Shown here: positions 22,751-30,710 of the stretch, one piece after another | How positions within the stretch are numbered: position 1 is the first letter of the stretch | Layout of the letters: the number at the start of each line of letters is the position of its first letter | Assembly (NCBI GenBank): GCA_004554775.1 | Contig: SFKI01000018.1 | Coordinates: 1-34,826, forward strand | Direction: 5' to 3' | DNA length: 34,826 nt | From: Subdoligranulum variabile | Lineage (GTDB): Bacteria > Bacillota > Clostridia > Oscillospirales > Ruminococcaceae | Made by a program: the position numbers and the translations under genes | The notes under the pieces: model-generated | What the model saw: only the letters and a program-made list of their open reading frames with translations | Database searches by the model: none | Told to the model about the DNA's origin: nothing

Positions 22751-24568
22751 ATGGAAAAAAGTACGTTATCTATTAAAGAGACGCTTTCCATCACATTTAG
22801 AACTCTAAAAATACTTTTTCATGCAGCTCCAGGGGGGATTGCTTTTTTAGGGATCCTTAGCACAATAGCGGGCGTATGCCCTTTTCTAACCCTGATACTG
22901 TCCAGAGCTTTTCTGGATAGCCTGGCAAGAGCGTGTGGCCAGCAGGCGTTTGAAATGGAAATCATCTGGCTTTTGTTTTCCCTTTTCTTAACAAACATGA
23001 TGCTGTCTGTTGTGAATAACCTCAGTATCTTACTAAAAAGTGATGTGAGTGGTCGGATATCTTTATTGGTGAACGCACAGGTGTTAGAAAAATGTGTTCA
23101 CTTGCCGATGAGTCAGTATGATAATGAAACAACTTATAATCGAATCCGCTTCACTTCAGAACAAACGTCGATCCGTTGTACAAACTTAATCAACACCTTT
23201 TTCTCGATCGTGCAATGCTTAATTTCTTTTGCGAGCGTGGTATGCGTACTTGTTTCATTTAATGGCATTATTGTAATTGCCAGTGTGGTGGCCAGCATTC
23301 CTCTTTTTTTCGTCAATAAGTATGTGAGCAGTTTTTGGTATAAGATATCGGTCGGACGGGTAGAAAAACAACGCTATTCCGATGTTCTCCGCGATCTCAT
23401 GCTGCGCAATGACAATATAAAAGAATTAAAACTTTTTGGCTCTCTATCGTATTTGAAAAGCCGCATTTTGAATCAGCAAACAGATTTTTTTCGTGAAGAT
23501 CAGATGAACCGCAAAAAATTTTGCAAAATTGATACGGCCCAAAAAGCCGCCAATGATTTCGTGATTTTGCTGCTTAAGCTTTGGATCATTATTTTGGGGA
23601 TTAAGCAACGGGCTACGCTTGGTACGATCAACTTGTACACAAGCTCCTTGGATCAAATACAAAGCGCCATTTTCTCGTTTTGCACCCAATTGAATACTTT
23701 CTATGAGCAGGCACTTTATTTGGAATCACTGTTTGATTTATTTGATATGCAGACGGAAGACGAAAACTGCGGAACGCCATTGACGGAACCAATTCGCACG
23801 ATAGAATTTCGGCACGTTTACTTTTCCTACCCTGCTACCAATGTATATGCCTTGAAGAATGTAAGCTTCGTCCTGGATGACCGGCACACTTATGCCCTTA
23901 TCGGCCTAAACGGCAGTGGAAAGACAACCCTGCTAAAACTGTTAATGAAGTTATATAAGCCAACACTAGGAACCATATTGATCAACGGACAAGATATCGA
24001 AGAGATTGATACAGCCGGTTTGCGAAAAAGGATATCAGCAATATTTCAAGATTTTATTAAGTATCCGTTTACTGCGGAAGAAAATATAACGATCAGTGAT
24101 TTGGAAAATGCCAACGATCTTCACCGTCTTTCAAAAGTGATTGATGATGCCGGGGCAGCAGAAGTGATCGATGGGTTACCACACCGCTTACAAACCCAAC
24201 TCCAAAAGGGGTGGAATGGGGGAACAGAACTCTCACAAGGACAATGGCAAAAAATTGCAATTGCCCGGTGCCTTTTTAAGCAAAGTGATGTGTACCTGTT
24301 TGATGAACCTTTTTCGGCGTTAGATGCTATTTCAGAGCAGCACATTATTAAGCGGCTTAACTTGAAAACAAAAATGTCTATTACCATTTTTATAACACAT
24401 CGATACTCCAGCCTTCGATTGGCGGATTTCATTCTGGTATTAAAAGATGGCGAATTAGTCGAATCCGGTTCCCATCAGGAACTGCAGAAAGCTGGGAAGT
24501 ATTATTCAGAATTAATCAAAGCGCAGATCGAACCAATCGACCATTTGGCGCAATTGGATGAGACCTAA
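22751..24568 (+). CDS. ABC exporter with fused membrane and ATPase domains (RiPP export)
   Basis: A 605-residue half-transporter. Residues about 20-330 form a six-helix ABC exporter membrane domain (GGIAFLGILSTIAGVCPFLTLILS, LISFASVVCVLVSFNGIIVIASVVASIPL). The ATPase domain has Walker A GLNGSGKTT (about 388-396), a non-standard signature LSQGQWQKIAIARCL (about 494) and Walker B DVYLFDEPFSALD. There is no N-terminal C39 peptidase domain, so it exports but does not cleave. GAGGAATG precedes the ATG. It closes the AT-rich RiPP cassette; its stop lies 23 bp before the GC-rich permease operon's promoter. As for similar transporters, a homodimer is expected. Exported substrate: most simply the peptide at 22441. 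Confidence 0.9.
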   Translation: MEKSTLSIKETLSITFRTLKILFHAAPGGIAFLGILSTIAGVCPFLTLILSRAFLDSLARACGQQAFEMEIIWLLFSLFLTNMMLSVVNNLSILLKSDVSGRISLLVNAQVLEKCVHLPMSQYDNETTYNRIRFTSEQTSIRCTNLINTFFSIVQCLISFASVVCVLVSFNGIIVIASVVASIPLFFVNKYVSSFWYKISVGRVEKQRYSDVLRDLMLRNDNIKELKLFGSLSYLKSRILNQQTDFFREDQMNRKKFCKIDTAQKAANDFVILLLKLWIIILGIKQRATLGTINLYTSSLDQIQSAIFSFCTQLNTFYEQALYLESLFDLFDMQTEDENCGTPLTEPIRTIEFRHVYFSYPATNVYALKNVSFVLDDRHTYALIGLNGSGKTTLLKLLMKLYKPTLGTILINGQDIEEIDTAGLRKRISAIFQDFIKYPFTAEENITISDLENANDLHRLSKVIDDAGAAEVIDGLPHRLQTQLQKGWNGGTELSQGQWQKIAIARCLFKQSDVYLFDEPFSALDAISEQHIIKRLNLKTKMSITIFITHRYSSLRLADFILVLKDGELVESGSHQELQKAGKYYSELIKAQIEPIDHLAQLDET

Positions 24569-24590
24569 AAGCTGTTTTGGCAGAAAGGTA

Positions 24591-24623
24591 TTCAGGTTTT
24601 TTTCAGGTTCCCTGTGCTACAGT
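24591..24623 (+). promoter_or_regulatory. Response-regulator-type direct repeats and -10 of the permease operon
   Basis: TTCAGG (24591-24596) and TTCAGG (24602-24607) are 11 bp apart, followed by 10 nt and TACAGT (24618-24623), exactly as upstream of the binding-protein gene. Beyond the repeats the two sites also share the T-run between them and the TGTGnTACAGTG context. The start of transcription near 24630 leaves a leader of only about 15 bases, just room for GGGAGG. Confidence 0.8.
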
Positions 24624-24644
24624 GTAGGCAGGGAGGTGAAGGCG

Positions 24645-25514
24645 ATGAAACGGCCAAAGGTCACTGGCCTGCGCCGGAGGGAGAGCTGGCAGGCACTGCC
24701 TTTTCTGCTGCCCAGCCTGTTGGGGCTGTGCCTGTTCTATCTGTTCCCACTGGCCGAAACGGTTCGGGCCAGCTTTATGGACCCGCTGCGCAGCCGGGCC
24801 GTCGGGTGGGGGAACTACCGGGCGCTCTTTCAAAATACTGCGTTCCGTCTGGCTGTCCGCAACACCTGCCGCTTTCTCTGCATCTGCATCCCGGCGCTGC
24901 TGGCCGTCAGCCTGCTCTGTGCGGTGCTGCTTGGCGCGGCAAAACGGCGGGCGGTCTTTTTCAAAAGCGTCCTCCTGCTCCCCTATGCGATCCCTGTTGC
25001 CAGCATCGTTGTGTTATGGAGGGCGCTTTTCTCCGGCAAGGGGCTGGTCAACGGCTTGCTGGTGGGGCTGGGGTGCCGGCCCGTGGACTTTATGGGCAGC
25101 AGCGCGGCCTTTTGGGTGCTGATTTTCACCTACCTTTGGCGAAACAACGGGTACGATATGCTGCTGTGGCTGGCGGGTCTGGAGACCATCCCCCGGCCCT
25201 TGTATGAAGCGGCAGCGGTGGATGGAGCCACCCCTTTTCAGACCTTTGTCTTTATCACGCTGCCCAATCTGCTGCCAACGGTGGTGCTGACCACCATACT
25301 GAGCCTGGTCAACTCCTTTAAGGTCTTTCGGGAGGCCTACTTGGTGGCAGGCAACTACCCGCAGGAAAGCATATATCTGCTGCAGCACCTCTTCAACAAC
25401 TGGTTCCTGTCGCTGGACATCGGCAAGCTGTCTGCCGCCGCCGTGCTGCTGGCGCTGGGGCTTGGCTGCGTCGTGTATCTACTGTATCACTTTTGGGGTG
25501 GTGGGCAGGAATGA
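24645..25514 (+). CDS. ABC transporter permease, MalF/UgpA-like
   Basis: The start at 24645 is chosen for GGGAGG eight bases upstream and because the promoter lies just before it. The 289-residue protein has six membrane helices and the EAA loop YEAAAVDGATPFQTFVFITLPNLLP (about residues 190-214), the ATPase docking site of binding-protein-dependent importers. It begins LRRRESWQALPFLLPSLLGLCLFYLFPLAETVRASF, typical of MalF/UgpA-type sugar permeases. Its stop overlaps the next start (ATGA). It is probably partnered with the binding protein at 16228-18399, which shares its promoter motif. No ATPase gene is in the operon, so a shared MsmX-type ATPase from elsewhere would be needed for import. Confidence 0.92.
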   Translation: MKRPKVTGLRRRESWQALPFLLPSLLGLCLFYLFPLAETVRASFMDPLRSRAVGWGNYRALFQNTAFRLAVRNTCRFLCICIPALLAVSLLCAVLLGAAKRRAVFFKSVLLLPYAIPVASIVVLWRALFSGKGLVNGLLVGLGCRPVDFMGSSAAFWVLIFTYLWRNNGYDMLLWLAGLETIPRPLYEAAAVDGATPFQTFVFITLPNLLPTVVLTTILSLVNSFKVFREAYLVAGNYPQESIYLLQHLFNNWFLSLDIGKLSAAAVLLALGLGCVVYLLYHFWGGGQE

Positions 25515-26365
25515 GAAAAAAGGAGCCTCTTTTGCCGGTGCTGATCCTTGGCCTGCTGGCCTTCACCGTCCTTTGGCCGCTGTGGTTTACCGTCGACGGT
25601 GCGCTGATGGCGTCGGACGAATTGACAGCCGCCCTGGGGCCGGCCCTGTTGGACACAGCAGACGGCGGGTATGCGGTGTGGACGATCCTGCCTTCCTGGC
25701 CGACGCTCCAACCGCTGGCGGAGCTGCTGCTGGACACCCCGCAGTTTTTTTCGGCCTTCTGGAACACCTGCCTGCTGGCCTTTGCACAGATCGCCGGTCA
25801 GCTGGTGGTCGCCGCCCCCGCATCGTGGGCGTTTGCCAAGCTGCGCTTTGCGGGCAGGCGTTTCCTGCTGCTCGGGTACATTGCGCTGATGGTGCTGCCC
25901 TTTCAGGTACTGATGGTACCCAACTACCTGATCGCCACACGCCTTGGAATCTACGATACGCCGCTGTCCGTCATCCTGCCAGGGGTGTTTTCGGCGTTCC
26001 CGGTTTTTATCATGACCCGCAGCTTTCAGGATGTTCCCAATGAACTCCTCGAGGCGGCCAAGCTGGACGGCGCAACGGCCTGGCAGATCTTTTGGAAGAT
26101 CGGCGTTCCGCTGGGATATGCCGGAATCTTTGCCGCCTTGGTGCTGAATTTTATCGAAGGGTGGAACGCGGTGGAGCAGCCGCTGCTCTTTCTGAAATCC
26201 CAATCCAACTGGCCGCTTTCCATGTATATGAACGATATTGTGACAGGCAACCTGGGGATCGCCATGGCGGCCAGCCTGCTCTCGCTGATTCCGGCGATGC
26301 TGGTGTTCCTGTATGGGCAAACCTATCTGGAACTGGGCATCCAGGCCGGAGGCATCAAGGCATAA
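25511..26365 (+). CDS. ABC transporter permease, MalG/UgpE-like
   Basis: The start at 25511 overlaps the previous stop by the ATGA arrangement; the frame opens at 25493 without need. The 284-residue protein has about six membrane helices and the EAA loop NELLEAAKLDGATAWQIFWKIGVPLGYAG (about 178-206). A typical MalG ending follows (LGIAMAASLLSLIPAMLVFLYGQTYLELGIQAGGIKA). An extra extracytoplasmic stretch (VDGALMASDELTAALGPALL, about 30-70) sits between helices 1 and 2, longer than usual. It should dimerise with the MalF-like protein encoded before it. Confidence 0.92.
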   Translation: MRKKEPLLPVLILGLLAFTVLWPLWFTVDGALMASDELTAALGPALLDTADGGYAVWTILPSWPTLQPLAELLLDTPQFFSAFWNTCLLAFAQIAGQLVVAAPASWAFAKLRFAGRRFLLLGYIALMVLPFQVLMVPNYLIATRLGIYDTPLSVILPGVFSAFPVFIMTRSFQDVPNELLEAAKLDGATAWQIFWKIGVPLGYAGIFAALVLNFIEGWNAVEQPLLFLKSQSNWPLSMYMNDIVTGNLGIAMAASLLSLIPAMLVFLYGQTYLELGIQAGGIKA

Positions 26366-26382
26366 GGAAGGAGACATTTTCT

Positions 26383-27942
26383 GTGAAAATCGTCAGGGAT
26401 TCTGCCGTTCGTCAGGAACCGGCGCAGCCGCAGGCCGTATCGCCGGAGGAAAACAGGTTTTCGATTCGCCCCCGGCAGATCGCGCTTTTCTTTTTGTGGA
26501 TGCTGGCTTTTACGCTGCTTGCCCGCGGAACATCCGGCGCGCTGCTGCCAGAGGTGCAGCTCTCCACGCCGGCGCCCAATACCATCACCCAGAGCCTAAC
26601 GGCGACAGGAACCATTCAGTGGGCGGCGGGCAGCCTGTTCTATCTGCCCGAAGGGCTGCTGGTGGAGGCGGTTTTTGTCTCGGAGGGGGAGGCTGTACAG
26701 GAAGGAGACAAAATAGCGGCCCTCCGCCGGGAGGATGTGGAACAGAAGCTGCGGAGCCTTCAGGCAGAACTTGCGCAGAAACAGACGGAATATGCCCGGC
26801 TTACCAAACCGGTGACGGCGGACAGCTATGATCTGGAAAAAGCCCAGCAGGCCCTGCAGGCCGCCTACCAGGCAGCGGAGAACAGCGCGGCAGCCTGGGC
26901 GGAGAAAGAAGCGAACGCCGGCAGCGAGCGGGATGCCCTGCAGCGCGAACTGAACGAACGGCAGGAAAAGGCCGCCCAATATGCCCGCGAGATCGCAGAG
27001 AAGCAGGCACAGCGGGAGTTGCTGCAGCAGGAAGAATCGCCGGACGAGGAAATCATCAGCCGGATCGAAGCGGAGCTGACGCAGCTTACGGCAGAGGAAA
27101 CGCAAAACCGGGAGGCACTGGCCGAAGCGGAAGCCCGGCTCAACGAGGCGGACGCAGCGCTGGAAAGCGTCCAAAGCCAACGGGAAGAAGCGGCTCGCAC
27201 GGCTGCGCAGGCCGCCGAACAGGCGGAGCAGGCCCGAAACGACGCCCGGCACGCCTACGAGAAAAGCGTGGAAGCCGCCAGTGAAACAGCCGCCGCCAAT
27301 GCGGCCAGTGCCACGGTTCTGACGGAACAGATCCGGGAAATGGAAAGTAGCGTGGAGACGCTGAAAAAATTGGACGAGCAGGAGGGCGTCTTCTGTGCGC
27401 CGCAGACGGGTACCGTGGAATCTCTGCAGCTTATGCAGGGGCAGACCAGCGGCCAGGTGGGCGGGAGCATTTCCGACCCCGAAAGAGGGTATCAGATCCG
27501 ATTTGCGCTGGAGGCCGAGGACGCGGTGCAGGATACCGCCGGCGTTACGGTGACGGTCATGCAGGGAGCAAAGTCCGAAAGCGTGAAAATCAATTCGTCC
27601 GTTTCTCAGCAGGATGGAGGCGTGGTGCTTTCCGCTGCGCTGACCGGGTCGGATTGGCAGGTGGGAAAAGCGGAACTCACAATCCGGCTTTCCGAGACGG
27701 AATATGACTGCTGCCTGCCGGTCAGCGCCCTTCACAGTGATAACGGCGGGGATTTCGTCTATTCGGTGGAGGAGCGCAACACTATTTTGGGGCTGCAAAA
27801 CATCGTGCGCAAGGTTTATGTGGAGGTCGTGGAGCGCAACAACGAGCTGGCGGCCCTGCGGAATTATACGACCGGTGCGCCGGTGGTGGCCGCCACAACG
27901 AAGAGCTTGCAGGAGGGCGCACGTGTGCGTACAGCGGGATGA
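26383..27942 (+). CDS. HlyD/RND-type periplasmic adaptor-like protein
   Basis: A GTG start at 26383 is used because GGAAGGAG lies 7-14 bases upstream and the frame before it overlaps the permease gene. The 519-residue protein has one N-terminal membrane helix (about 29-48, IALFFLWMLAFTLLA) and a barrel-sandwich/lipoyl half (LTATGTIQW, PEGLLVEAVFVSEGEAVQEGDKIAAL). A long Ala/Glu/Gln-rich coiled-coil hairpin fills about 120-335, then come the second lipoyl half (GVFCAPQTGTVESLQLMQGQ) and a beta-barrel region. In exporters such adaptors link a MacB- or RND-type pump to outer layers. Here it follows importer-like permeases, which is unusual. The stop overlaps the next ATG. Confidence 0.85.
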   Translation: MKIVRDSAVRQEPAQPQAVSPEENRFSIRPRQIALFFLWMLAFTLLARGTSGALLPEVQLSTPAPNTITQSLTATGTIQWAAGSLFYLPEGLLVEAVFVSEGEAVQEGDKIAALRREDVEQKLRSLQAELAQKQTEYARLTKPVTADSYDLEKAQQALQAAYQAAENSAAAWAEKEANAGSERDALQRELNERQEKAAQYAREIAEKQAQRELLQQEESPDEEIISRIEAELTQLTAEETQNREALAEAEARLNEADAALESVQSQREEAARTAAQAAEQAEQARNDARHAYEKSVEAASETAAANAASATVLTEQIREMESSVETLKKLDEQEGVFCAPQTGTVESLQLMQGQTSGQVGGSISDPERGYQIRFALEAEDAVQDTAGVTVTVMQGAKSESVKINSSVSQQDGGVVLSAALTGSDWQVGKAELTIRLSETEYDCCLPVSALHSDNGGDFVYSVEERNTILGLQNIVRKVYVEVVERNNELAALRNYTTGAPVVAATTKSLQEGARVRTAG

Positions 27943-28943
27943 AGATTCGAAAGGCGGTGCTGCTTTTGGCATGCGCGGTTTCCTGGGGGATCGCTGTTTG
28001 GTTTGCGGGGAGGCTGTGGGCAGCCTATCCGCTGGTTTCGGTGCGCTCCGACGTGCCGGTCACGGGGCGGCAGCTGGAAGCGCTGCGGTCTGCTTTGCGG
28101 CAGGAGGATGGGGCGAGCGCGCTTGTTCCCGCTTTTTGGAGCCAGGCAGAGGGATCGGCGGAAAGCCGCTGGGAAACCTGCGGGATCACTGCCATTCTAT
28201 ATTGCGGCGAGTATGACGCGGTGTATCCTGCCGTGCTTCTGGAGGGGCGGTTCCCCGCTGCGCAGGAGAATGGCAAATGCGCGGTCTCAACCGCTGCCGC
28301 GTGGCAGCTCTGGGGCAGCGAGGACGTGCTGGGGCAGGAATTGGAGATAGAAGGAGACATCTACCGCGTGTGCGGGCTCTTTCGCAGCAGCGCCAGCCTG
28401 GCCCTGTGCGGGGAAAGCCTTGACCATGGCTTTTCCAACATCGAGTTTTGGGGCGGCTACGCTGAGCCGCCGGTGGAGACGGTGCAGCAGCTTTTGCGTG
28501 CGGCGGGGATCGCACAGCAGGTGACCCTCTATTTCCCTTTCCCCTGGATGGCCGCCCTGACGGCCTATGCCCTCTGCCCGGCGGGGCTGGTGCTGCTGGC
28601 CGCCGCCCGCACCCTGGGCGGCCGGGTGCGCAGGGGGCGCCCAAAGGAAACGTGCTGGTTTGTTTTGGGCGGCGCTTTTCTGCTTGCGCTCGTCCTGCCC
28701 GCCCTGCTACGGTTGCTCCCGCCCTGGATCACCCCCGCCCGGTGGAGCGACTTTTCCTACTGGGGCGGCTTGCTGCCCGCAGTGGGCAAAGCCATAGAAA
28801 CCGGCTTTTCCCTGAACCCCTGTGCCAAGGATGTCCTCGCCAAATGGAACACGCTGGGGCTTCTCATTGCCGCAACGCTCGCCAATGCTGCGGCCGGAAA
28901 GCTGATGCTCAGCAGGCAGCAAAAAAACTCCACAAATTTATGA
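27939..28943 (+). CDS. MacB-core-like membrane protein (truncated FtsX-type permease)
   Basis: A 334-residue protein overlapping the adaptor gene by ATGA. One membrane helix opens it (KAVLLLACAVSWGIAVWFAGRL). An extracytoplasmic MacB periplasmic-core-like domain follows (about 35-205: RSDVPVTGRQLEALRSAL, AVYPAVLLEGRFPAAQENGKCAVSTAAAWQLWGSEDVLGQELEIEGDIYRVCGLF), with the typical invocation of a G-x-E-L motif. Then there are about four hydrophobic segments (WMAALTAYALCPAGLVLLAA, FVLGGAFLLALVLPALLRLL, a third weak one, TLGLLIAATLANAAAGKLML). Genuine MacB/FtsX permeases keep three C-terminal helices and pair with a MacB ATPase, which is missing here. It may form a platform with the adaptor. The fold assignment is from motif memory. 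Confidence 0.7.
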   Translation: MKIRKAVLLLACAVSWGIAVWFAGRLWAAYPLVSVRSDVPVTGRQLEALRSALRQEDGASALVPAFWSQAEGSAESRWETCGITAILYCGEYDAVYPAVLLEGRFPAAQENGKCAVSTAAAWQLWGSEDVLGQELEIEGDIYRVCGLFRSSASLALCGESLDHGFSNIEFWGGYAEPPVETVQQLLRAAGIAQQVTLYFPFPWMAALTAYALCPAGLVLLAAARTLGGRVRRGRPKETCWFVLGGAFLLALVLPALLRLLPPWITPARWSDFSYWGGLLPAVGKAIETGFSLNPCAKDVLAKWNTLGLLIAATLANAAAGKLMLSRQQKNSTNL

Positions 28944-28947
28944 AACC

Positions 28948-28995
28948 AATCCACCTTATCTTACGGATAATATTTGTAAGATAAGGTGGATTTTT
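28948..28995 (+). terminator. Terminator of the adaptor operon that contains the next gene's ribosome site
   Basis: A 17-bp perfect stem (28948-28964 with 28976-28992) and an 11-base loop are followed by TTT, then directly by the ATG of the LytTR gene. The 3' arm holds AAGGTGG, the only ribosome-site candidate for that gene, so folding would hide it. Confidence 0.8.
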
Positions 28996-29676
28996 ATGAT
29001 AATCGCAGTTTGTGACCCGAAAGGGATTGCTATCGAAGCGATAAAGACGATATTGTACCATGATAAAGGACTTTCAGACCGTATCAGTCGTATTTATGAG
29101 TTTTGGAATATGGAACAGTTGCTGGATGCCAGCAGAGATAGTTCTTTCGACTGCATTGTTTTTCCCAATTACTGCAATTCCCACAATAGTGTAGTGTGCA
29201 GTTTATCCTGCGGATATAATCGGTTCCCGCTTGTTGAACATGATCCGAGGTACACTCTCATTGTACGGGATATTCTCTATTGGGAAACGGCACGTTCCCT
29301 TTGGACGCAGTACTTGAAGGCAATTCCTAGCAAGGAGGAAAAAGTAAAGAGAGCCATCAGAGGGATACTGGCGGACTACGAAAAGGAAGAACGTGACATC
29401 ATCTATTTGGAAAGCAAAAACCATTGTGTCCTTGTCCATTTGGATGGCATACGCCAAACGCCGGAAGGCTCTCCGTCGTTCTATGCTACATTGGACGAAG
29501 CGGAACATGAATTTGCTTCATCTGCATTCTTACGAATCCATAAAAGTTACCTTATAAACGGCGATCATATTCTACAAATGTCTAATTACAAGGTCCTTCT
29601 GGATACAGGAATGACATTGAAAGGATCAAGGAAATATTTCAGCAAGGCAAAATTGGAATTTTACCGAGGCCGTTAA
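28996..29676 (+). CDS. LytTR-domain regulator with atypical receiver-like N-terminus
   Basis: A 226-residue protein. Residues about 125-226 are a LytTR DNA-binding domain (RDIIYLESKNHCVLVHLDG, SSAFLRIHKSYLINGDHIL, LDTGMTLKGSRKYFSKAKLEF). The N-terminal half starts like a receiver (MIIAVCDPKGIAIEAIKTIL) but the strand that should carry the phospho-Asp reads DCIVFPNYC, with no Asp at its end, so phosphorylation control is doubtful. It begins 3 bases after a terminator hairpin that contains its ribosome site. No kinase neighbours it. AgrA/ComE-type proteins of this class often control peptide or bacteriocin genes, so a link to the RiPP cassette is possible but unproven. Confidence 0.85.
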   Translation: MIIAVCDPKGIAIEAIKTILYHDKGLSDRISRIYEFWNMEQLLDASRDSSFDCIVFPNYCNSHNSVVCSLSCGYNRFPLVEHDPRYTLIVRDILYWETARSLWTQYLKAIPSKEEKVKRAIRGILADYEKEERDIIYLESKNHCVLVHLDGIRQTPEGSPSFYATLDEAEHEFASSAFLRIHKSYLINGDHILQMSNYKVLLDTGMTLKGSRKYFSKAKLEFYRGR

Positions 29677-29713
29677 CTATATGGCAAAGCATAAGTATTC
29701 GAACTTCAAGAGG

Positions 29714-29872
29714 CTATTCATCAAATGATTCAAGCAGAAGCTTCCACGCACGGTGAATTCGACTTTTCACGGTGGCTTCACTGGTTTTTGTCATTTCTGA
29801 AATTTCTTTAATTGAATAGCCTTTAACGCGAAGCGTAAGCGCTTGCCGATATATAATTGGCATTGAAGAAAG
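29714..29872 (-). pseudogene. C-terminal remnant of a sigma-70-type factor (region 4)
   Basis: The minus strand encodes MPIIYRQALTLRVKGYS followed by IKEISEMTKTSEATVKSRIH and RAWKLLLESFDE, then TAG at 29716-29714. This is sigma region 4, with the -35-recognising helix-turn-helix (YSIKEISEMTKTSEATVKSRIHRA). The frame lacks a start and region 2; upstream, past about 29870, the plus-strand frame of another ICE fragment begins. It is on the same strand as the N-terminal sigma remnant at 15975-16055, but in reversed order relative to it. Confidence 0.7.
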
Positions 29873-30177
29873 AATTGAAACGTAAAGTTAAACTCGACCG
29901 TGCCAACAAAAGCATCCTGCTCCGGGCGCTGGGCGATGTCTACTACGGCCAGCGCGCCCGCGGCGGCAGTGCCGAAGAAACGGGACGGCTCATCCTGCGG
30001 GTGAACAATCTGCCCGCAGGCGGCAAGCTGACGATGTCGGCGGCAGAGTATCGGCTGGCAAAAGCAGCCCTCAACCAACTGCGCACCCAGCGCTTGGCTG
30101 AGGGCGGCTATACCGATGCCGTGGATGACGCGCTGACCCGGTTGCTGCACGCGCACACCCCGCTGCTGCTCTGGTGA
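29857..30177 (+). pseudogene. ICE-type hypothetical protein, probably 5'-truncated
   Basis: A GC-rich frame of 106 codons reads as real protein (SILLRALGDVYYGQRARGGSAEETGRL, NNLPAGGKLTMSAAEYRLAKAALNQL), but its only start is a TTG directly after a stop, without a ribosome site. It abuts the sigma remnant on the other strand. I do not recognise the family. The composition and the following GAAGAAG-ATG at 30183 (a 20-codon stub, MQNGQENGKCKYRT) suggest two consecutive genes of a conjugative element. Both are cut by rearrangement, the second near 30200. Confidence 0.45.
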
Positions 30178-30201
30178 AGAAGATGCAGAACGGGCAAGAG
30201 A

Positions 30202-30651
30202 ATGGAAAATGTAAATATCGGACAAACAGGAACGAAAAAAAGTGAAAAAGAAATAAAAATACTTATGAAAAAGTACAAGATGCCAGATTCGATTTGTGAT
30301 AACCCAAAGCAGCAAATTGGATATTGGTTTGAGAATGGCGTGCAGTTATCGGGGGGACAATGGCAAAGGCTTGCAATTTGCAGAACAATGGCAAGAGATA
30401 ATGAAATCCTCTTGTTAGATGAACCAAACGCGGCGTTAGATGCAATCACATTTAGAATGTTGTATAATGAAATTAATACTCAGGCAAAAAGAAAAGTATG
30501 TGTGATGTTATTACAACATTTTGTGAACTTCATTGGAGGAAACGAAGAAATTTGCGTATTTAACGATGGAAGGTTGATTTCTCGTGGAAAACATGATAAA
30601 CTATATGATACATGTAGAATCTATAAGGAACTATATGATGCCCAGCAGTAA
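30202..30651 (+). pseudogene. 3' part of an ABC exporter ATPase (Walker A missing)
   Basis: The frame starts inside the ATPase domain at ENVNIG, just after where the Q-loop would be. It contains the signature LSGGQWQRLAI, Walker B EILLLDEPNAALD and the switch-His region (VCVMLLQHF), ending in ICVFNDGRLISRGKHDKL. Walker A, the Q-loop and all membrane helices are absent, so it cannot work alone. The WFENGVQLSGGQWQRLA motif resembles peptide/bacteriocin exporters, including the intact one at 22751. It is AT-rich, unlike the ICE fragment in front of it; the junction is at about 30200. Confidence 0.8.
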
Positions 30652-30710
30652 AGATAAACAAATTTAAAGAAAGCTATGATAAATTAAAACGATTGGAGAG
30701 GCAACCGATC

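Noticed and set aside
26596..27972. 458-codon minus frame opposite the adaptor gene
   Set aside because: It is antisense to a protein with clear lipoyl and coiled-coil features and has no ribosome site; a GC artefact.
29857..30177. Intact gene for the 106-codon ICE frame
   Set aside because: Its only start is a TTG directly after a stop, without a ribosome site, at a rearrangement border. Listed as truncated instead.
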